This document shows positions 3,221 through 5,353 of a stretch of DNA of 5,353 nt, piece after piece. The notes under the pieces are model-generated. The model was not told the DNA's origin and made no database searches. It worked only from the letters and a program-made list of their open reading frames with translations. The DNA lies in NCBI GenBank assembly GCA_024224995.1, contig JAAENB010001179.1, forward strand, positions 1-5,353. The letters run 5' to 3'. Both the position numbers and the translations under genes were made by a program. Position 1 is the stretch's first letter; each line of letters starts with the position of its first letter. This stretch comes from a bacterium. GTDB lineage: Bacteria; Spirochaetota; UBA4802; UBA5550.

Positions 3221-5353
3221 TCAGTCAAGCGTTCTTACCAGCCGGAAACCGATGCCGTCGGACCAGAGGTCCCAGGGGGTGCACTTACGAAAAGACGCAC
3301 GCAACTGAGTTCCACTTGAGCTGTAACCGCCTCCACGGAAAACACGATAGGGGTAATACACGGAGGACGTATCAGCTTCGGCAGGACCGGAGGGATCATT
3401 GCCGGTATAGGGTGGGCTATTCGTATAGGTGACACCATACCAGTCATAAACATATTCCCATACATTCCCGCTCATGTCGAAAAGCCCAATGCCGTTTGCG
3501 GTCTTGCTGCCAATAATATGGCTATCTATTCCTGCATTATTGTCGAACCAGGCTACCGATGACGCCTGGGGCCAGCTTGACTGGTCTACGTCGTAATCGG
3601 CGCCGCTATAATGATGCCCGTACCGCTCTCCTTTTTCTCTTGCCAGGTATTCCCATTCCGCTTCCGTGGAAAGACGGTACCCGTTGGCGGTCCAGTCGGT
3701 ATATGCATTATCGTAAGCATTATTCGCGTTTTTGTACACAAGGGTTTGGCTCGCGTTTGCGTAATAAACAGGGCGCAGTCCTTTCATTTCCGAGTAGGCG
3801 TTGCACCAGGTTATTATCTCCTCCCAGGTTATCTTTATCACGGGTTCATTCCCCGGTGAAGGGGCTGCGCCATCGACTCCGTTCCTGCCTTCTCGTCCGC
3901 CTTTTACTCCGATGTTTCCGGATTCGTCAAAGGTGTACCCCAGGGCAGCGGCTGCTTGTTTTACCGTATACCACTTACTATAGCTTGTCTCGTATTTTGA
4001 TACATACAGATCCCGGGTGATGGTTACGGGATGGGTCACAAAGGCATTGCTTCCGCAGGCGTTGGTGCCGTCTCCCATGGTATACGTTCCGCCTTTTATT
4101 AAAATAAGATCGGAATCATAGGGGTCTGCTGAAAATTCAACGGCCTCGGCTATGGTTACGGTTACGGTATAATCTCTCACCGCTCCGCTTCCCGCTGTAA
4201 CCCGGTAGGTCACGGCCCCGGTAAAATTATTTGCCGTTGAACCGCTGTATTGTATGGTGCTGCCCACTCTTACTGAGTCCCCCGTTGTGGAGAACGCCGC
4301 CACAAGAGCGGTTACGTTTGTGCCGTAGGGTACGGACGCGCTTATATTTGTGCCGCTGATATTCGCGTTTGTCCCCTGGGCCGGAAAAGAAAAGGCCGTA
4401 ATTTCATTGGCATTGTTTGGCGCAACAGTCACCGCCACAGTATAATCTTCCCAGCTGCCATCATCTGCCGTTACCCGGTAGGTCACGGGACTGTTGAAAT
4501 TATTTCCCGTTATACCGCTGTTCTGAAGCGTGCTGCCAACGTGTACGGTATCACCTGTTGTGATGAACGCTGCTGCCAGGTTGCTGATGGTTGTGCCGTA
4601 CGGTACCGTTGCGGTTATGGTGGTGCCGCTGATATTGGCCGTTACTCCCAGAGAGGGAAAAGAATATGCCGTAATGGCTTTCGCGTTATTCTGCGCCACG
4701 GTTACGGTAACGGTATAATCCTGTGTTGAACCGTCTCCCGCCGTTACCCGGTAGGTTACGGAGCTGGTGAAATTATTTGCCGTTGTTCCGCTGACCTGAA
4801 GCGTGCTGCCAACGTGTACTGTTTCACCGCTGGCGCTAAATGACGCTACCAGCCCGTTTGGATTTGTGTCGTAGGGGACGGTTGCGCTTATGGTTGTTCC
4901 GCTGATATTGGCGGTTACGCCACAGGCCGGAAAAGAAAAGGCGGTGATTGCTTTGGCGTCATTGGGGTAGGCTAACACCGTGTAGTAAAATACAACGGTA
5001 TCGCTTTCAGCTCCTTTCGTTACTGTGGCTGTAACCCTGATTTCCTGGTTCCCGGTGCTGTACGATGGCCTGGTAACGGTTCCGTCCGGTCCAATGACCG
5101 CTGAGGCGTCATCTCCGCTGCCCAGGTAAACGGCTTCCCAGGTAATTGTGCTGCCGCTTGGTCCTGTTTGGGGTAAATTCAGGTCATTCGTTACCATGTC
5201 GATATTCGTATCACCGCCGGTTAAAAATCCTTCGGCGCCGGTGTTCCGTAAATGAGCCGTATCATCAGTGACGCATTCAATGTCGCTTTTGGGCGGTAAA
5301 TCGCCAAAGGCTTCTTCGTTGTGGCAGCTGCTAAAAGTCATTGTTGCTGCCAT
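3221..5353 (-). CDS. Surface lipoprotein paralogue, N-terminus cut by window edge: Ig-like, three 91-residue repeats, FGE-like domain
   Basis: The 710 visible residues have the same plan as the downstream gene. The first visible residues, MAATMTFSSC, look like the end of a lipoprotein signal peptide (lipobox FSSC, Cys at visible residue 10) without its charged start, so the real ATG lies beyond position 5353 and the first Met is internal. Then come an atrophied bacterial Ig domain (about 39-128; NDLNLPQTGPSGSTITW), three DUF5018-like repeats (from 133, 224 and 315, period exactly 91), and an FGE-sulfatase domain (about 405-710) with GGTYTMGD, YRLSTEAEWEY (559-569), GLFDMSGNVWEYVYDWY (623-639), FRGGGY and IGFRLVR. 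The FGE catalytic cysteines align with Ser679 and Leu684. Cys691 sits at a different place. It is the upstream member of a tandem pair, probably co-transcribed. Likely a surface adhesin or binding lipoprotein; substrate unknown. Confidence 0.88.
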   Translation of the reverse strand: MAATMTFSSCHNEEAFGDLPPKSDIECVTDDTAHLRNTGAEGFLTGGDTNIDMVTNDLNLPQTGPSGSTITWEAVYLGSGDDASAVIGPDGTVTRPSYSTGNQEIRVTATVTKGAESDTVVFYYTVLAYPNDAKAITAFSFPACGVTANISGTTISATVPYDTNPNGLVASFSASGETVHVGSTLQVSGTTANNFTSSVTYRVTAGDGSTQDYTVTVTVAQNNAKAITAYSFPSLGVTANISGTTITATVPYGTTISNLAAAFITTGDTVHVGSTLQNSGITGNNFNSPVTYRVTADDGSWEDYTVAVTVAPNNANEITAFSFPAQGTNANISGTNISASVPYGTNVTALVAAFSTTGDSVRVGSTIQYSGSTANNFTGAVTYRVTAGSGAVRDYTVTVTIAEAVEFSADPYDSDLILIKGGTYTMGDGTNACGSNAFVTHPVTITRDLYVSKYETSYSKWYTVKQAAAALGYTFDESGNIGVKGGREGRNGVDGAAPSPGNEPVIKITWEEIITWCNAYSEMKGLRPVYYANASQTLVYKNANNAYDNAYTDWTANGYRLSTEAEWEYLAREKGERYGHHYSGADYDVDQSSWPQASSVAWFDNNAGIDSHIIGSKTANGIGLFDMSGNVWEYVYDWYGVTYTNSPPYTGNDPSGPAEADTSSVYYPYRVFRGGGYSSSGTQLRASFRKCTPWDLWSDGIGFRLVRTLD
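3251..3328 (-). other. Divergent C-terminal segment of the upstream paralogue (candidate variable region)
   Basis: Visible residues 676-701, between FRGG and GFR, include LRASFRKCTPWD. This resembles the pattern of Leu-Arg, Ala/Ser, Arg and a Pro seen in FGE-type lectin-fold variable regions. The stretch has the same length as in the downstream protein but most residues differ. Whether it is under targeted diversification cannot be judged without a template repeat elsewhere in the genome. Confidence 0.3.
4142..4957 (-). repeat. Three tandem 273-bp coding repeats in the upstream paralogue
   Basis: The Ile of the AIT/EIT motif recurs at visible residues 136, 227 and 318, again exactly 91 apart. 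The first unit shares a 28-bp identical block with the third unit of the neighbouring gene (4915-4942 against 2155-2182). The third unit shares a 21-bp block with that same neighbouring unit (4236-4256 against 2022-2042). This points to exchange between repeats after the gene duplication. Confidence 0.85.

Noticed and set aside
3559..4020. Plus-strand open frames opposite the FGE-like domain of the upstream lipoprotein
   Set aside because: Shadow frames rich in Arg and Ser without ribosome binding sites; the minus strand shows conserved FGE motifs.
4530..4729. Two overlapping plus-strand open frames opposite the upstream gene's repeats
   Set aside because: Mutually overlapping shadows of the 273-bp coding repeats.

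Overview
The window looks like a stretch of a host-associated bacterial chromosome, most plausibly a spirochaete of the Treponema type. That rests on large tandem surface lipoproteins built as Ig-like domain, DUF5018-like repeats and formylglycine-generating-enzyme (FGE)-like domain, on clear Shine-Dalgarno sites (which argue against Bacteroidetes), and on a RAYT/IS200-type transposase. The assignment is inference; no rRNA or marker gene is present.

Layout. Positions 1-691 (+) hold a complete HUH/Y1 transposase gene of the REP-associated (RAYT) kind. Its Shine-Dalgarno lies inside a small hairpin. Positions 692-1054 have no confident gene. They hold a near-identical tandem duplication with a 114-bp period, a perfect 13-bp-arm palindrome with a second truncated version, and a weak older-looking third copy. 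A minus-strand frame runs through the duplication in register (114 bp = 38 codons) but has no start, so I read it as a gene remnant at best.

Positions 1055-5353 (-) hold two tandem paralogous genes read right to left, 45 bp apart and probably co-transcribed. Each encodes a lipoprotein with an atrophied bacterial Ig domain, three repeats of exactly 91 residues, and a C-terminal FGE-like (C-type-lectin fold) domain. The upstream copy runs off the right edge: its first visible Met lies inside a signal peptide, so the true start is outside the window. In both proteins the positions matching the FGE catalytic cysteines are Ser and Leu, so they are probably binding or display modules, not enzymes.

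The most interesting points are the C-terminal 26-residue stretch that varies between the paralogues at fixed length, in the place where Treponema TvpA-type proteins carry their retroelement-diversified region; the mosaic sharing of 91-residue repeats between the two genes; and the duplicated palindromic DNA next to the RAYT gene. No reverse transcriptase, template repeat, CRISPR array, tRNA or rRNA is visible. I do not claim a new system here.
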